DNA from: Saccharibacter floricola DSM 15669
GTDB taxonomy: Bacteria; Pseudomonadota; Alphaproteobacteria; Acetobacterales; Acetobacteraceae
Length of the DNA: 64,000 nucleotides
Direction of reading: 5' to 3'
Assembly (NCBI RefSeq): GCF_000378165.1
Contig: NZ_KB899334.1
Coordinates: 186,001-250,000 of the forward strand
Positions 28,401 through 38,766 of the stretch are shown one piece after another (within the stretch, counting starts at the first letter, position 1; the number at the start of each line of letters is the position of its first letter). A program made the translations under genes and the position numbers. The notes below the pieces were generated by a model. That model saw nothing but the letters and a program-made list of their open reading frames with translations, had not been told where the DNA came from and did not search any database.

Positions 28401-28866
28401 AAAATTTTGCAGCAGCCTCATCTTGTTCTGCTAAAATACGTCGGTTAAGCGGCCCTCTATTCCCTCCCGTTAAGAGGAACAACCCAGCAGATTTGTCGCA
28501 CAACACATCAAGCGCCACGCTTGGATCGGCAGGATCTCCGTTCAAAAATCCTTGTGTCGACAGATATTGAAGGTTAGCCAGCCCTTCTTCCGTTCGCGCT
28601 AATACAACAACGGGCTCCGCCGGTGTTCCAGGCTTATCGCTCATGGGTGGCAAAGCAAGCTGGCACCCAATAATAGGTTGAACCCCGGCTTTACGGCACG
28701 TCAAAGAAAATTCCAGCGCACCAAAAAGATTCCCACTGTCAGTCAGTGCAACAGCGGGCATTTTGTTCGCAACGGCCAGGTCAACGAGCTCAGCAGCGCG
28801 AATAGCGCCCTGACTTAAAGAGTAAGCAGAATGATTACGGAGATGGATAAAATCAGCGTGAGACAT
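25441..28866 (-). CDS. dnaE: DNA polymerase III alpha subunit
   Basis: Replicative DNA polymerase catalytic subunit, 1141 aa. The N-terminal PHP domain begins FIHLRNHSAYSLSQGAIR. The polymerase catalytic aspartates are in MPDFDIDFCQDRRDEV at about residue 400. The palm, thumb and finger region (GPGRGSGAGSLVAY, HAAGVVIGD) is followed by helix-hairpin-helix and OB-fold parts in the last 250 residues. Length and order match the standard DnaE1. It lies 80 bp downstream of lolD in the alphaproteobacterial proS-lolC-lolD-dnaE arrangement. Confidence 0.98.
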   Translation of the reverse strand: MSHADFIHLRNHSAYSLSQGAIRAAELVDLAVANKMPAVALTDSGNLFGALEFSLTCRKAGVQPIIGCQLALPPMSDKPGTPAEPVVVLARTEEGLANLQYLSTQGFLNGDPADPSVALDVLCDKSAGLFLLTGGNRGPLNRRILAEQDEAAAKFLKRVHQAFGPYLAIEINRLDEAGEDVTEPALIRMADERGIPLVATNECFFPKPDMHEAHDALLCIAQGRTMAEEERWRVSSQAWFKTPQEMRALFHDLPDACDNTLIIAQHCAVAAPTRKPLLPVCPKVNEGATEEETLRAMAKEGLEKRLAVMKGGEARRAEYEERLETELGIIVRMGFPGYFLIVADFIQWAKDHGIPVGPGRGSGAGSLVAYALTITDLDPIPFGLLFERFLNPERVSMPDFDIDFCQDRRDEVIRYVQEEYGNERVAQIITFGKLQAKAAVRDVGRVLGLPYGMVNRVAELIPNNPAKPTPLAQAIKEEPRLQEMRDTDEMIRRLLEIALQLEGLFRHASTHAAGVVIGDRNLVELVPLYRDPRSDMQVTQYNMKFVEQAGLVKFDFLGLTTLTILKRGVDFLKELGVEVDLSHIPLDDKKTFDMMARGDTAGVFQFEGAGMRDMLKQMEASRLEDLIAGVSLYRPGPMANIPEYCRRKHGAQWTPPHEEIRSILEETYGIMVYQEQVMQIAQKMAGYSLGGADLLRRAMGKKIASEMEKQRVIFREGAVARGITPEKAEEVFDLMAKFADYGFNKSHAAAYALVSYQTAWMKANHPVPFLAGCMSLAREKTEKLAALCQEAKRMGIPVLPVDVNRSQADFSIEKLDDGRLAIRYALSAIKRVGAAAMEGVVSDRGDTPFKDITDFAERCDSKHINKIQIESLAKAGAFDRLEPDRHTVFKSADMIMRRAQARAQEKQVGQAGLFGGSDSATREILRLKSVRPWPDFERLSHEAAVIGFHMSAHPLDGYRATLRRMGVTPSIQLDRSAHAGTTRVKIAGCVVDKKERPTRTGKKMAWVNLTDASGGCEVTLFAETLANCRDLLVAGQAVLVNAELKLDGDALRITAHHVTDLERAAAEERGELRIWVEQQDALPAIRDMLEGVQGGRGRVVLLPSLEETSDVEVKLPTSYRVTPRLAERLKTIKGVGSLEQR

Positions 28867-28946
28867 ATCGGCATTCTACCACGCTCACCCTACAGGCTGG
28901 AACGTCTTTCAGGGCCAAGACGCGCAGAAAAATGTACTCATGCTCT

Positions 28947-29642
28947 TCAAAAAGGGACGATCTTACCGTCTCGCAACGTAACCGTACGATCCATTGACGC
29001 GGCCAATGCTTCATTATGCGTAGCGACCAGAGCCGCAGCTCCCTCCTGCCGCACAACGCGGGTTAACTCCCCAAACACGAGGTCAGCTGTTTTGACGTCC
29101 AAATTACCCGTTGGCTCATCCGCCAAAAGTAGGCTGGGAGCATTCGCAAGGGCACGCGCAATGGCCGTGCGTTGCTGCTCTCCCCCCGACATGCGGCCCG
29201 GTAAGGACTCTAAGCGGTGCTGCACGCCAAAGCGTCCAAGCAAATCCTCTGCCCGCTGCCGTGCATCACGCGGAGACTGCCCGGCAGCTAGTTGCGGTAA
29301 CATGACATTTTCACACGCGGTAAACTCACCCAGCAAATGATGGAACTGATACACAAAACCAATTTCATCACGACGCAACGCTGTGCGTCCCGCCTCCCCC
29401 AAGCGCCGCGTTTCTTTCCCATTAATCAGCACATCGCCGCGGCTAGGAGCTTCCAACAAACCCGCCAAATGCAAAAGTGTTGATTTTCCCGTGCCACTCG
29501 GCGCCACTAGCGCGACCATTTCACCGGGATGTAACGCAAAATCAGTCTCTTTCAGAATCGTCAGGTCATCATCACCAGAACGATAAGAACGCGAAACCTG
29601 CTGAAGCTCCAACGTCAACGCACGTGATACGGCTTCACTCAT
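28947..29642 (-). CDS. lolD: Lipoprotein-releasing ABC transporter ATP-binding protein LolD
   Basis: ATPase of the Lol system that extracts outer-membrane lipoproteins from the inner membrane. The 231-aa product has Walker [21 protein letters not shown] signature [32 protein letters not shown] with Walker B, and a switch histidine in [11 protein letters not shown]. The start at 29642 has GGAGG 10 nt upstream; the longer frame extends into lolC. It overlaps the lolC end by 8 bp. Confidence 0.95.
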   Translation of the reverse strand: MSEAVSRALTLELQQVSRSYRSGDDDLTILKETDFALHPGEMVALVAPSGTGKSTLLHLAGLLEAPSRGDVLINGKETRRLGEAGRTALRRDEIGFVYQFHHLLGEFTACENVMLPQLAAGQSPRDARQRAEDLLGRFGVQHRLESLPGRMSGGEQQRTAIARALANAPSLLLADEPTGNLDVKTADLVFGELTRVVRQEGAAALVATHNEALAASMDRTVTLRDGKIVPF

Positions 29643-30882
29643 GACGCAAGGCCTCCACCGGATCTGTTTTTGCCGCACGCCATGACGGATAAAGCGTTGC
29701 TAACAAAGAAAGCGCTAGAGACAGCAATACGACTTCAATCACCTGAGACCATACGATACGGGCGGGCAAACGGGCGAGAAAATACACTTCGGAGTTAAAG
29801 AGGTTCGTGCCGGTAAGCCCTTCAAGCACATGGCGAATACGCTCAATATTAAGTGCGAACGTAATGCCAAGCCCCGTACCCAACACGGTTCCAATCACAC
29901 CGACCGATGCGCCGCACATAAGAAAAATGCGCATCACAGCCCCACGGCTCGCACCAAATGTGCGCAAAATAGCAATGTCACGCGTTTTGTCTTTAACCAT
30001 CATGATAAGCGAGGAAATCACGTTAAACGCTGCGACTAGAATAATCAGCGTTAAGATGAGGAACATCACGTTTTGCTCAACCGTCACGGCGTCTAAGAAC
30101 CCATTGGCACTATGCGTCCAATCCACAACACGCAGCCTCGGGTCTCCAAGCGTATCGGCAATCGTCTGCCCTATAGGCTGGACATGAATAGGATCTATCG
30201 TGCTGACCTGAATAAGTGACACTGCATTGCCTAGCATGAAGAACTTCTGTGACGCAGGCAGCGGCATGAGCACGATGTTACTGTTATAATCGTTCCAGTT
30301 CGCATCAAAAATCGCGACAACACGCACCTTTTTCACACGAGGCATCGTGCCAAAAGGTGTTGAACGTCCATCTGGTGAGAGCAAGGTCATCGTTGAACCG
30401 ACTTGCAAGCCAGCGCGCTCTGCCATACTCACCCCAATCGCCACAGCATCATCACCACGGAAATCATTAAGGCTTCCGCTAAACACACCTTGGCTTAGAG
30501 CCGTCCAATTTTTAAGATCATCAGAGGCAATCCCTTCCAGCATCGCCCCCGTAGAATAACGAGAGGCTTCTGCTAAGATAGTGCCCTGTGTCATCGGTAA
30601 AACTTGCGTAACACCCGACACACTGCGGATCAGACGCGCCGTATCTTGATAACCCTCAATGCGTTGGCTGTAGCTATACACATTTAAGTCACCATGAAGG
30701 CCCAAAATACGGCCCATCAAATCTGCTTTAAAACCGTTCATTACGGCCATGACGATAATGAGCGTGGCAACACCAAGCGCGATCCCCACAAGAGAGAAAA
30801 GCGCAATGATTGAGGCAAAGCGCTCCCCTTTCCGTGCCCGAAGATACCGCCCTGCAACAACACGCTCAAAACGTCCAAACAT
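29635..30882 (-). CDS. lolC: Lipoprotein-releasing ABC transporter permease LolC/E
   Basis: Inner-membrane permease partner of LolD, 415 aa. It has the LolC/E N-terminus ([47 protein letters not shown]), a large periplasmic domain (about residues 50-270) and three C-terminal membrane helices with the FtsX-like [14 protein letters not shown] loop. Alphaproteobacteria usually have one such permease instead of separate LolC and LolE. The ATG at 30882 follows the proS stop by one base, so expression is probably coupled. Confidence 0.94.
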   Translation of the reverse strand: MFGRFERVVAGRYLRARKGERFASIIALFSLVGIALGVATLIIVMAVMNGFKADLMGRILGLHGDLNVYSYSQRIEGYQDTARLIRSVSGVTQVLPMTQGTILAEASRYSTGAMLEGIASDDLKNWTALSQGVFSGSLNDFRGDDAVAIGVSMAERAGLQVGSTMTLLSPDGRSTPFGTMPRVKKVRVVAIFDANWNDYNSNIVLMPLPASQKFFMLGNAVSLIQVSTIDPIHVQPIGQTIADTLGDPRLRVVDWTHSANGFLDAVTVEQNVMFLILTLIILVAAFNVISSLIMMVKDKTRDIAILRTFGASRGAVMRIFLMCGASVGVIGTVLGTGLGITFALNIERIRHVLEGLTGTNLFNSEVYFLARLPARIVWSQVIEVVLLSLALSLLATLYPSWRAAKTDPVEALRHE

Positions 30883-30883
30883 A

Positions 30884-32200
30884 TTAAGCCAGCCCAAGCT
30901 TCTTCAGTGCTTCATCAACGGAAAGCTCAAAACGCTCACCAGTTGCCCGCTCTTTGAGTTCCACCATGCCATTCTTGGCCCCGCGTGGGCCAATGATGAT
31001 CTGCCAAGGATGGCCGAGCAGATCCGCATCGTTAAACTTCACACCTGCACGCTCTGAACGATCATCATAAAGAATGTCATCCGGCGCACATTGGTAGAAC
31101 CGTTCACACAGCGCATCACAGGTGTCGTCCCCAGAACGCAAGTTCAAGATCGCCGCTCGGTAAGGCGCAATCGACTCGGGCCAGATAATGCCATTATCAT
31201 CATGAGAGGCTTCAATAATCGCCCCGACCAGACGAGAGACACCAACCCCATATGAGCCCATATGCGGATGGAAAGCTGCGCCATCTGCACCGCTGACTTC
31301 CACACCCATCGCTTCGGTATATTTTGTACCGAAATAGAAGATGTGCCCCACTTCAATCCCACGACCAGACGCCTGCCTTTCTTGGGGAACCTGTTCCCAA
31401 GCGGCCGTATCATGCTTCTCGTCCGTTGCAGAATAAGTGGTGCTCACCAAATCCTGAAGCTTTTTGAGATCCTCAGGACGATTGCCATCGAGGTCTTCTT
31501 TATCCCAATCAATCTCATCCCAGCGACTATCATAAAAAACCTCGCTCTCCCCCGTAGGAGCAAGCACTTGGAATTCATGGCTGAGATCACCACCAATCGG
31601 CCCTGTATCGGCCGCCGTTGGCACCGCTTTAATGCCAAGACGACGGAAAATGCGAAGGTAAGAGAGCATCATGCGATAATAGCTGCTCACCGCTCCTTCA
31701 TAGGACGCATCAAACGAGTACGCATCCTTCATGTAGAATTCACGCCCGCGCATCACACCGAAGCGTGGGCGAATTTCATCACGGAATTTCCACTGAATAT
31801 GATACAGCGTCTTCGGCAGTTCACGATAAGATTTAACCGTGCTCCCGAATAAGTCTGTCACGACCTCTTCATTCGTGGGGCCATAAAGGAGTTCACGTTT
31901 TTGCCGATCCTGAATCCGCAGCATTTCAGGCCCATAAGCATCATAACGCCCAGAACGTTTCCATAATTCAGCAGACTGCAGGGTTGGCATCAGCACTTCC
32001 TGCGCACCCACTCCATCCTGCTCTTCGCGCACGATCTGAGCAATATTGCGCAGCACACGCAACCCTGCCGGCAGCCATGTATAAATTCCTGATGCTGTCT
32101 GGCGGATTAACCCGGCACGCAGCATCAAACGATGAGACATAATCTGAGCTTCAGCCGGCACTTCTTTCAGTGTCGGCTGGAATGCTTGGCTTAAACGCAT
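30884..32200 (-). CDS. proS: Prolyl-tRNA synthetase, short alphaproteobacterial form
   Basis: Class II synthetase for proline, 438 aa. Motif 2 region is [32 protein letters not shown] and motif 3 is [16 protein letters not shown]; an anticodon-binding domain fills the last 110 residues. Compared with the E. coli enzyme of about 570 aa, the large editing insertion between motifs 2 and 3 is missing, as is normal in alphaproteobacteria; editing of mischarged Ala-tRNA-Pro would need a separate factor. AAGGAAG lies 8 nt before the ATG, 12 bp after rnj. Confidence 0.97.
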   Translation of the reverse strand: MRLSQAFQPTLKEVPAEAQIMSHRLMLRAGLIRQTASGIYTWLPAGLRVLRNIAQIVREEQDGVGAQEVLMPTLQSAELWKRSGRYDAYGPEMLRIQDRQKRELLYGPTNEEVVTDLFGSTVKSYRELPKTLYHIQWKFRDEIRPRFGVMRGREFYMKDAYSFDASYEGAVSSYYRMMLSYLRIFRRLGIKAVPTAADTGPIGGDLSHEFQVLAPTGESEVFYDSRWDEIDWDKEDLDGNRPEDLKKLQDLVSTTYSATDEKHDTAAWEQVPQERQASGRGIEVGHIFYFGTKYTEAMGVEVSGADGAAFHPHMGSYGVGVSRLVGAIIEASHDDNGIIWPESIAPYRAAILNLRSGDDTCDALCERFYQCAPDDILYDDRSERAGVKFNDADLLGHPWQIIIGPRGAKNGMVELKERATGERFELSVDEALKKLGLA

Positions 32201-32212
32201 GAAGAACTTCCT

Positions 32213-33871
32213 TTAAACGCGCAACAGATGGACATCAACGAGCGGACGCTTCTGCAGCTTACGTCCTAACGCACGGCGCAACGCTGTGCGTGCTGCATCA
32301 CGGAACGCAATATCGTCATACCGGAGTTCATCGGGAATCTCATCAATCGCATAGGCGAAATCTTCTCGAATACGCTCGCTTTCTGGATCTTCACGATCCA
32401 ACAATCCGGGCGCGCTGATGCGTGGCTCGCCAATGACATACCCCTCATCATCAACAGCAAAACTGGCCAGAACAACACCATTGAACAACATACGACGACG
32501 CGCTGCCAGCACCCCGCCCGTCATCGGAAGCAACCGTCCACCATCAAGAGCCAAGCGCCCTGTTGGGGCCGTATCTTCAACTTTCACCTCACCCGGTGCA
32601 AGATTGAGAATATCGCCATCTTCTAGCAAAACAACGTCAGACCCTGCTTCACGAGCAAGAGCCGCATGAGCTGTTAGATGCCGCCACTCCCCATGCGTCG
32701 GGACACTGTATTTAGGACGGACAAGGCCATAGAGATAACTAATATCACCACCTGTCGCATGGCCAGAAACGTGAACCATACCGTCTTTATCTGTCAGCAC
32801 CATCACACCACGGCGCGTCAGATTGTCCTGAACCGTCATCACAGCTTGTTCATTCCCCGGAATAACACGAGAGCTGTAAATAACCGTATCCCCTTCCCCT
32901 AAGGAAATAGTGGAATGAGTATCAGACGCGATACGCGATAGAGCTGAACGTGATTCGCCTTGGCTTCCCGTAATAATCATCAGCAGATTATCATCAGGAA
33001 CATCGCGCGCATCATACTCTGTAAGGAAAGGTGGAATATCCGTCAGATAGCCACATTCACGCGCGGCACTTTCCAAATTCCTCAAAGAACGCCCAACCAC
33101 CATGACCTGACGACCAGAAGCCAGCGCCGCCTTCGCGATGCTCTCAACACGCGCCACGTTGCTCGCAAAGCATGTGACGGCAATGCGCCCTTCAAGCCCT
33201 GCAATCAGCTCTGTTAGGCCAATACGCACTTCAGATTCAGATTGAGATGGCCCCTCTCTCAAGCAGTTCGTGCTATCGCCCACCATCGCGAGCACACCTT
33301 CATCGCCAAGTGCTTTAAAGGTATCCAAAGCGGTTAAAGGCCCAACCAGCGGATTAGGATCAAGCTTCCAGTCACCTGTATGCACCACCATTCCGTAAGG
33401 TGTGCGGATCGCAATAGACTGAGCTTCCACCACGGAATGAGTCACGGGGACAAATTGTAGGTCAAATGGCCCGACATCAAAGCGAGAGGCCGGCATAATG
33501 ACGTTAAGAACAACCCGATTATTCAGACGTGCTTCACCCAATTTACGACGCAATACAGCAGCAGCAAACGGCGTCGCATAAACAGGGCAGCGCAGATACG
33601 GCCAAAGATGAGCAATCGCGCCCAAATGGTCTTCATGGGCGTGGGTAATCACCAGCCCGCATAAACGCTCGCTACGCTCTGCGATAAAAGTCGGGTCTGC
33701 CATCAGCACTTCAGCTTCTGGTGTGTCATTGCCCGAAAAACCAATACCGCAATCAATAGCGAGCCATGTTTCCTCGCCTTCATGACGCAAACGGTACAGG
33801 TTGAAATTCATACCAATTTCACCCGTTCCTCCTAGTGGAAGATAGGCTAGTCCATCTTTATATTCTGTCAT
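32213..33871 (-). CDS. rnj: Ribonuclease J
   Basis: Metallo-beta-lactamase nuclease with 5' exonuclease and endonuclease activity in RNA decay and rRNA maturation. It is 552 aa from the ATG at 33871. The metal-binding THAHEDHLGAIAHLWPYL, the second site VHTGDWKLDPNPL and the beta-CASP motifs (MVVGRSLRN, ITGSQGE, SGHATGGD) are clear. The GTG four codons upstream lacks a ribosome-binding site. Middle gene of birA-coaX-rnj-proS-lolCD-dnaE. Confidence 0.95.
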   Translation of the reverse strand: MTEYKDGLAYLPLGGTGEIGMNFNLYRLRHEGEETWLAIDCGIGFSGNDTPEAEVLMADPTFIAERSERLCGLVITHAHEDHLGAIAHLWPYLRCPVYATPFAAAVLRRKLGEARLNNRVVLNVIMPASRFDVGPFDLQFVPVTHSVVEAQSIAIRTPYGMVVHTGDWKLDPNPLVGPLTALDTFKALGDEGVLAMVGDSTNCLREGPSQSESEVRIGLTELIAGLEGRIAVTCFASNVARVESIAKAALASGRQVMVVGRSLRNLESAARECGYLTDIPPFLTEYDARDVPDDNLLMIITGSQGESRSALSRIASDTHSTISLGEGDTVIYSSRVIPGNEQAVMTVQDNLTRRGVMVLTDKDGMVHVSGHATGGDISYLYGLVRPKYSVPTHGEWRHLTAHAALAREAGSDVVLLEDGDILNLAPGEVKVEDTAPTGRLALDGGRLLPMTGGVLAARRRMLFNGVVLASFAVDDEGYVIGEPRISAPGLLDREDPESERIREDFAYAIDEIPDELRYDDIAFRDAARTALRRALGRKLQKRPLVDVHLLRV

Positions 33872-33888
33872 ACTCAATCCCACAGCTG

Positions 33889-34737
33889 TTATGTGCTTAA
33901 CGGTTTATGTGTCATCGAACGAACAAGACGTTCGGGAGAAGTCGTGATGAAGCGCTGCTCATTTTGCTGTGCAAGGAAACGGAGACCATCAAGGGTCAAA
34001 TCCGGAGCGACCTCATCAAAAAATGCTGTGCCTTCAGAAAAAAGCGGGGCTAGGCCACCGGTCGCGACAACCTTAGGGGTCTCATTCATTTCCGCTCTAA
34101 TTTGTCGAACAATTCCTTCTACAAGCCCGACATATCCCCAAAAAAGACCAGAGCGCATCGCAACGCTCGTGCTGCGCCCAATCGCTTCAGCAGGGCGCCC
34201 AACACTCACACGAGGCAAGCGCGCTGCTGCCTGATGCAGCGCATCCATAGAAAGATTAACACCGGGGGCAATCGCTCCCCCACAATAACGCCCCTGTTGG
34301 TCAATCACATCAAATGTCGTTGCTGTTCCAAAATCAACAACCACCAAAGGGCCTGCATAAAGACGATGAGCAGCGAGACCATTCAACCGACGATCCGCAC
34401 CAAGCTCATCAGGCTGGTCAACCAGCACCTCCATATCCCAATCAAGGTCATTGTTGGCGACAAGAGGCTCTACATCCAACCAAGAACGGCAAAAACGCCT
34501 CAGATCATACAAAACAGCAGGAACAACTGTCCCAATAATTGCGTGATTAATAGCCGCAGGATCCAAACCAACCCGCTCCATTAATCCTAAAAGCCAAGAA
34601 GCATATTCATCAGACGTACGACGATCATCAGTGGAGATACGCCAACGCCCACACCAAGCCGTTCCATCATGAACGGCAAAAACAACATTCGTATTGCCTG
34701 CATCAATGACGAGAAGCACCGCCGCGTTCCTACTCAC
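33889..34737 (-). CDS. coaX: Type III pantothenate kinase
   Basis: First step of coenzyme A synthesis from pantothenate. The 282-aa product has the ASKHA phosphate loop [16 protein letters not shown] at about residues 9-24, the pantothenate-site region [28 protein letters not shown] and [23 protein letters not shown]. The start is GTG, overlapping the birA stop by 8 bp, which suggests coupling. Confidence 0.95.
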   Translation of the reverse strand: MSRNAAVLLVIDAGNTNVVFAVHDGTAWCGRWRISTDDRRTSDEYASWLLGLMERVGLDPAAINHAIIGTVVPAVLYDLRRFCRSWLDVEPLVANNDLDWDMEVLVDQPDELGADRRLNGLAAHRLYAGPLVVVDFGTATTFDVIDQQGRYCGGAIAPGVNLSMDALHQAAARLPRVSVGRPAEAIGRSTSVAMRSGLFWGYVGLVEGIVRQIRAEMNETPKVVATGGLAPLFSEGTAFFDEVAPDLTLDGLRFLAQQNEQRFITTSPERLVRSMTHKPLST

Positions 34738-35464
34738 AAAGGATGTCGCCGGTTACAACCGGGATGACATCACCATTATCCAGCGTGAGCAGTAGGTGCC
34801 CCTGTGCATCAAGCCCACTAAACATGCCAGTTTTATACGTATCGCGTCCTTGTACCGCAAGACGCGTTCCTATTGGATGAGCGTAGGATAACCACGCCTG
34901 ATGCACAACAGAGGAGCCCTTCTCTTCCCATTCTTTTTTCCATCGATCAAAAGAATGAACGATCTTCCTCGCACACTCTTCTGCATCAGGCGGTGTGGCA
35001 AGATCAGCGAAACACGCTAAACGCCTATCTGGCAATTTAGGGGCATTTTTCAAATTCGCACCAATACCAATCACAGCCCATTGATGCGCCTCATTATACC
35101 CGGTCTCAATAAGAATGCCGGCCATTTTACATTGATGAAGCAGAAGGTCATTGGGCCATTTTAACGTGAAATGTTTTTCTGTTGAAAATGAAGCAGGCAG
35201 ACATGCTGTCATCCCCTCGTACAGGGCTACAGCCGTCAAAAAAGGAAGCGCTTGAAGAAAAGTCGAATTTTCAGGAATGCGACATACGAACGAAAAGGCA
35301 AGATTCCCTTTCCCCGTTGTCCAAGAGCGCCCACGACTACCACGCGCTGCGCTCTGCTCTTTTGCAAGGACGACTAAGCCTTGATCATCGCCGGCTTGAG
35401 CCCGACCCCGGCAAAAGTCGGAAGTCGATGCCAGCGCCTCATGAATATCGAAACGCCAGATCAT
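34730..35464 (-). CDS. birA: Biotin-[acetyl-CoA-carboxylase] ligase
   Basis: Attaches biotin to the carrier subunit of acetyl-CoA carboxylase. The 244-aa product has the biotinyl-AMP loop [20 protein letters not shown] at about residues 40-59, the catalytic-domain [20 protein letters not shown] and a short SH3-like C-terminal domain. It lacks the N-terminal DNA-binding domain of E. coli BirA, so it is not a biotin repressor. First gene of the minus-strand block that ends with dnaE; the gene directly upstream is tRNA-Val, not nuoN. Confidence 0.94.
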   Translation of the reverse strand: MIWRFDIHEALASTSDFCRGRAQAGDDQGLVVLAKEQSAARGSRGRSWTTGKGNLAFSFVCRIPENSTFLQALPFLTAVALYEGMTACLPASFSTEKHFTLKWPNDLLLHQCKMAGILIETGYNEAHQWAVIGIGANLKNAPKLPDRRLACFADLATPPDAEECARKIVHSFDRWKKEWEEKGSSVVHQAWLSYAHPIGTRLAVQGRDTYKTGMFSGLDAQGHLLLTLDNGDVIPVVTGDILCE

Positions 35465-35483
35465 AACTCTATCAATAAATGGA

Positions 35484-35558
35484 TGGTGGGCAATGACGGG
35501 ATCGAACCGCCGACCCTCTCGGTGTAAACGAGACGCTCTACCTCTGAGCTAATTGCCC
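35484..35558 (-). tRNA. tRNA-Val (TAC)
   Basis: A 75-nt cloverleaf. The acceptor is GGGCAAT / ATTGCCC, the anticodon stem-loop is TCTCG-TTTACAC-CGAGA with anticodon TAC, the T-loop is TTCGATC and CCA is encoded. It lies 20 bp upstream of birA on the same strand. Confidence 0.96.
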
Positions 35559-35594
35559 GCAGCGGTATATAGGATAAACAGAGATGGGACGCAA

Positions 35595-35629
35595 CCAGGT
35601 TATTCAACTTTTTTTGATGAATAACCTGG
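35595..35629 (-). terminator. Perfect 12-bp hairpin downstream of hupB
   Basis: Stem CCAGGTTATTCA / TGAATAACCTGG with an 11-nt loop, 15 bp after the hupB stop and 36 bp before tRNA-Val. The minus-strand sequence after it has only TT, so termination would be weak; mRNA 3'-end protection is an alternative. Confidence 0.6.
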
Positions 35630-35644
35630 AGCCCCCCTGCGAGC

Positions 35645-35932
35645 TTACTTGCTCACGGCATCCTTCAGACCTTTACCAGGCTTGAAACGGACAGAAGTAG
35701 AGGCAGGAATATCAATTTCCTCACCTGTACGTGGGTTGCGACCCTTGGCCGCCTTACGTGTGGCTGTCACGAAGCTACCGAAACCAACCAGACGCACTTC
35801 CTGACCTTTGGAAAGGGTTTTCTCAATCGTACCGAAAACCGCATCCACAACTTCACTTGCCTTCGCTTTTGGAAGATCAGCCGCCTCAGCAACAGAAGCA
35901 ATCAGTTCCTGCTTATTCAAAGGTTTCTCCAT
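35645..35932 (-). CDS. hupB: DNA-binding protein HU
   Basis: A 95-aa histone-like nucleoid protein that bends DNA as a dimer. It shows MEKPLNKQELIASVAEAADLPKAKA at the start, GFGSFVTATRKAAKGRNPRTGEEI in the arm, with the arm-tip proline, and PASTSVRFKPGKGLKDAV at the end. AAAGG precedes the ATG. Downstream of lon, the same order as in many proteobacteria. Confidence 0.97.
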   Translation of the reverse strand: MEKPLNKQELIASVAEAADLPKAKASEVVDAVFGTIEKTLSKGQEVRLVGFGSFVTATRKAAKGRNPRTGEEIDIPASTSVRFKPGKGLKDAVSK

Positions 35933-36010
35933 GATATGCCTTTCTAAGGATAGGCGCCCCTCTATCCTACGTTGAAAAGAGGAGGCGCTGATTAAGGGTC
36001 AACGGTTCGC

Positions 36011-36038
36011 ACTATGAAGCGCTTTTTTGCCGCGTCAA
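36011..36038 (-). promoter_or_regulatory. Candidate hupB promoter
   Basis: On the minus strand TTGACG (36033-36038) and CATAGT (36011-36016) are separated by 16 bp, about 80 bp upstream of the hupB start and downstream of the lon stop. It would allow HU to be made independently of lon. Confidence 0.45.
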
Positions 36039-36066
36039 CCGGTAGAATCGCATCAAGTGTCGAAAG

Positions 36067-38607
36067 TCAGTGCTGATACGACTGAGAAAGCACACTTGTA
36101 TCAGTCTGCTCCCCATTTTTATCCATCACAGCTCCCGGCGGAAGCGCTTGTGGTTGACGCGTCAGAGCGACATCAAGCACATCATCCATATGTTTAACAG
36201 GAATGATTGTCAGTGCCTGACGCACGTTCTCTGGAACATCAGCAAGGTCTTTTTCATTCGCCTCAGGGATAAGCACCGTTTTAATACCGGCTCTCAGCGC
36301 TGCTAGAAGCTTTTCTTTCAGACCGCCAATTTCCAAAATACGCCCACGTAACGTCACCTCTCCCGTCATAGCAACATCATGACGGACAGGAATACCAGTA
36401 AGAACACTTACAAAAGACGTCGTAAGCGCTCCCCCTGCAGACGGACCATCTTTGGGCACGGCCCCTTCTGGAAGATGAACATGGATATCGTTCTTCTCCA
36501 AAAGCGTTTGGTCAATACCAAATTCCGCTGCACGGGACTTCACGTAAGAAAACGCCGCTGAAACGCTTTCTTTCATCACATCGCCGAGCTTCCCGGTTTG
36601 CTTGATATTCCCCTTACCCGGGACAACCAGACTTTCAATGGTGAGGATTTCTCCCCCCACCTGCGTCCAGGCCAAGCCAGTTACAATACCCACTTGGTCG
36701 TCAGATTCAGCTTCACCGTGACGATAACGTGGAATACCTGCATAGTCCTCAAGATTCTTCGGCGTGATTTTAATGCGTTTTTTCCGCGTTGTTAAAATCT
36801 CACGCACAACCTTACGAGCTAAGCGAGCAATCATTCTCTCCAAATTACGCACACCCGCCTCACGCGTGTACGAGCGAATCAGGGCAAGCAGAGTCTGATC
36901 GGACAGCTCCCACTCACTCGGCTTTAGATTATGCAGCTTTTCTTGTTTCTCAAGCAAATGGCGCCGCGCAATCTGAACCTTTTCTTCCTCCGTGTATCCT
37001 GACAGACGAATGACCTCCATCCGGTCAAGAAGCGGTTGCGGCATGTTGAGTGAGTTGGCCGTTGTCACAAACATCACATCAGACAGATCATACTCAACTT
37101 CTAAGTAATGATCTCCAAAAGTGCTATTTTGTTCTGGATCCAAGACCTCTAACAACGCAGAGCTCGGATCACCCCGCCAATCAGAGCCAAGCTTATCAAT
37201 CTCATCAAGCAAGAAAAGTGGATTAGAAACTCCCACCTTTTTCATACCTTGAATGATCTTACCCGGCATGGCGCCAATATAGGTGCGTCTATGACCACGG
37301 ATTTCCGATTCGTCCCGTACACCACCGAGGGACATGCGGACATATTTCCGCCCCGTGGAACGCGCTATAGAACGAGCCAGCGAGGTTTTACCCACACCAG
37401 GAGGGCCAACCAAGCAAAGTATCGGGCCTTTGAGCTTTCTAGAGCGACTCTGAACAGCCAAATACTCCAAGATGCGCTCTTTTATTTTCTCTAAGCCGTA
37501 ATGATCGCTCTCAAGCACATTCTCCGCTTTTTCCAAAGAACGCGTAATGCGCGAACGCTTCTTCCACGGAAGGTCTGTCAGCCACTCCAGATAATTCCGC
37601 ACCACAGCGCCCTCGGCTGAGGAAGGACTCATATTGCGGAGTTTCTTAAGCTCGGAGCGTGCCTTGTCATACGCTTCTTGGGTTAAATCGAGCGTCTCGA
37701 TTTTTTCCTCAAGCTCACTGAGCTCATCACGACCATCTTCCCCCTCGCCTAATTCCTTCTGAATGGCTTTCATCTGCTCATTCAAATAATATTCGCGCTG
37801 GGTCTTCTCCATCTGTTTTTTAACGCGCGTGCGAATGCGCTGCTCAACTTGGAGAACGTCAATCTCCGCCTCCATATGGGCGAACACTTGCTCTAGCCGC
37901 TGCTCAACCTTTGACATCTCCAAAAGCGCTTGCTTCTCAGGAATGCGTAAATTGAGATGGCTTGTGATCGTATCCGCTAGATGGGACGAATCGTCCAACT
38001 GCGCAACCGAACTCAAAACCTCTGGTGCGACTTTCTTATTAAGACGCGCATATTCCTCAAAGCGTCCTAAGGTCGAACGAGCAAGAACCTTACGCTCACT
38101 TTCAGAAAGCTCATAATCATTAGCAATATCTTCAACAGGAGAGACAAAATGCCCGTCATCTCCCTCTTGCAAGTCGGTTAAACGTACACGACGCATCCCT
38201 TCTACGAGAACCTTAACGGTTCCATCTGGAAGCTTCAAAAGCTGAAGAATCGTCGCAACAGTACCAACTCGGTAGACATCATCTTTTCCAGGATCGTCCT
38301 GATCGACCTCTTTCTGGGCAACCAGAACAATCTCATCTTGATCAGACGCAAGGCTATCGAGCGCGCGAACGGACTTATCACGCCCCACAAACAGCGGAAC
38401 GATCATATGTGGGAAAACGACAATATTGCGCAGAGGCAACACAGGCAGCCCAGTAGCTGCCTTACGCTTCGTCGTCACCTTCTTGCCGCCTACTGCTTTG
38501 GAAGACCGACGACGTGTTTTAGAGGGGGGGGCATTTTTGACCTGCCCCTTTTTGTCGTCAGCAGCACGCTTCCGAGGACGGCGCTTTGGCTTAGTTTCAT
38601 CGTTCAT
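36067..38607 (-). CDS. lon: ATP-dependent protease Lon
   Basis: Cytosolic AAA+ serine protease degrading misfolded and regulatory proteins. From the ATG at 38607 (GGAG 11 nt upstream) it is 846 aa. Domains: Lon N-domain (starting at [23 protein letters not shown], about residue 55), AAA+ with Walker [16 protein letters not shown], and the protease domain with catalytic serine in [14 protein letters not shown]. Before the N-domain there is an unusual tail of about 52 residues, strongly Lys/Arg-rich ([25 protein letters not shown]), which may bind DNA or RNA. A 10-bp hairpin (38638-38671) lies in the upstream leader. Confidence 0.97.
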   Translation of the reverse strand: MNDETKPKRRPRKRAADDKKGQVKNAPPSKTRRRSSKAVGGKKVTTKRKAATGLPVLPLRNIVVFPHMIVPLFVGRDKSVRALDSLASDQDEIVLVAQKEVDQDDPGKDDVYRVGTVATILQLLKLPDGTVKVLVEGMRRVRLTDLQEGDDGHFVSPVEDIANDYELSESERKVLARSTLGRFEEYARLNKKVAPEVLSSVAQLDDSSHLADTITSHLNLRIPEKQALLEMSKVEQRLEQVFAHMEAEIDVLQVEQRIRTRVKKQMEKTQREYYLNEQMKAIQKELGEGEDGRDELSELEEKIETLDLTQEAYDKARSELKKLRNMSPSSAEGAVVRNYLEWLTDLPWKKRSRITRSLEKAENVLESDHYGLEKIKERILEYLAVQSRSRKLKGPILCLVGPPGVGKTSLARSIARSTGRKYVRMSLGGVRDESEIRGHRRTYIGAMPGKIIQGMKKVGVSNPLFLLDEIDKLGSDWRGDPSSALLEVLDPEQNSTFGDHYLEVEYDLSDVMFVTTANSLNMPQPLLDRMEVIRLSGYTEEEKVQIARRHLLEKQEKLHNLKPSEWELSDQTLLALIRSYTREAGVRNLERMIARLARKVVREILTTRKKRIKITPKNLEDYAGIPRYRHGEAESDDQVGIVTGLAWTQVGGEILTIESLVVPGKGNIKQTGKLGDVMKESVSAAFSYVKSRAAEFGIDQTLLEKNDIHVHLPEGAVPKDGPSAGGALTTSFVSVLTGIPVRHDVAMTGEVTLRGRILEIGGLKEKLLAALRAGIKTVLIPEANEKDLADVPENVRQALTIIPVKHMDDVLDVALTRQPQALPPGAVMDKNGEQTDTSVLSQSYQH

Positions 38608-38766
38608 AAATTTAAGATCTCCACCAAGGACGATCACCCGCATCCTGCCCCATTATGAGCACAGGGTGCGGCGTATCTTCGCTAAACCTAATATGGTGCA
38701 CCACACCTAGTCGAGCAATAGCCGTTCCTACACAGTTAAACCGCAGCAGAAACGGTGCTCTATCGC

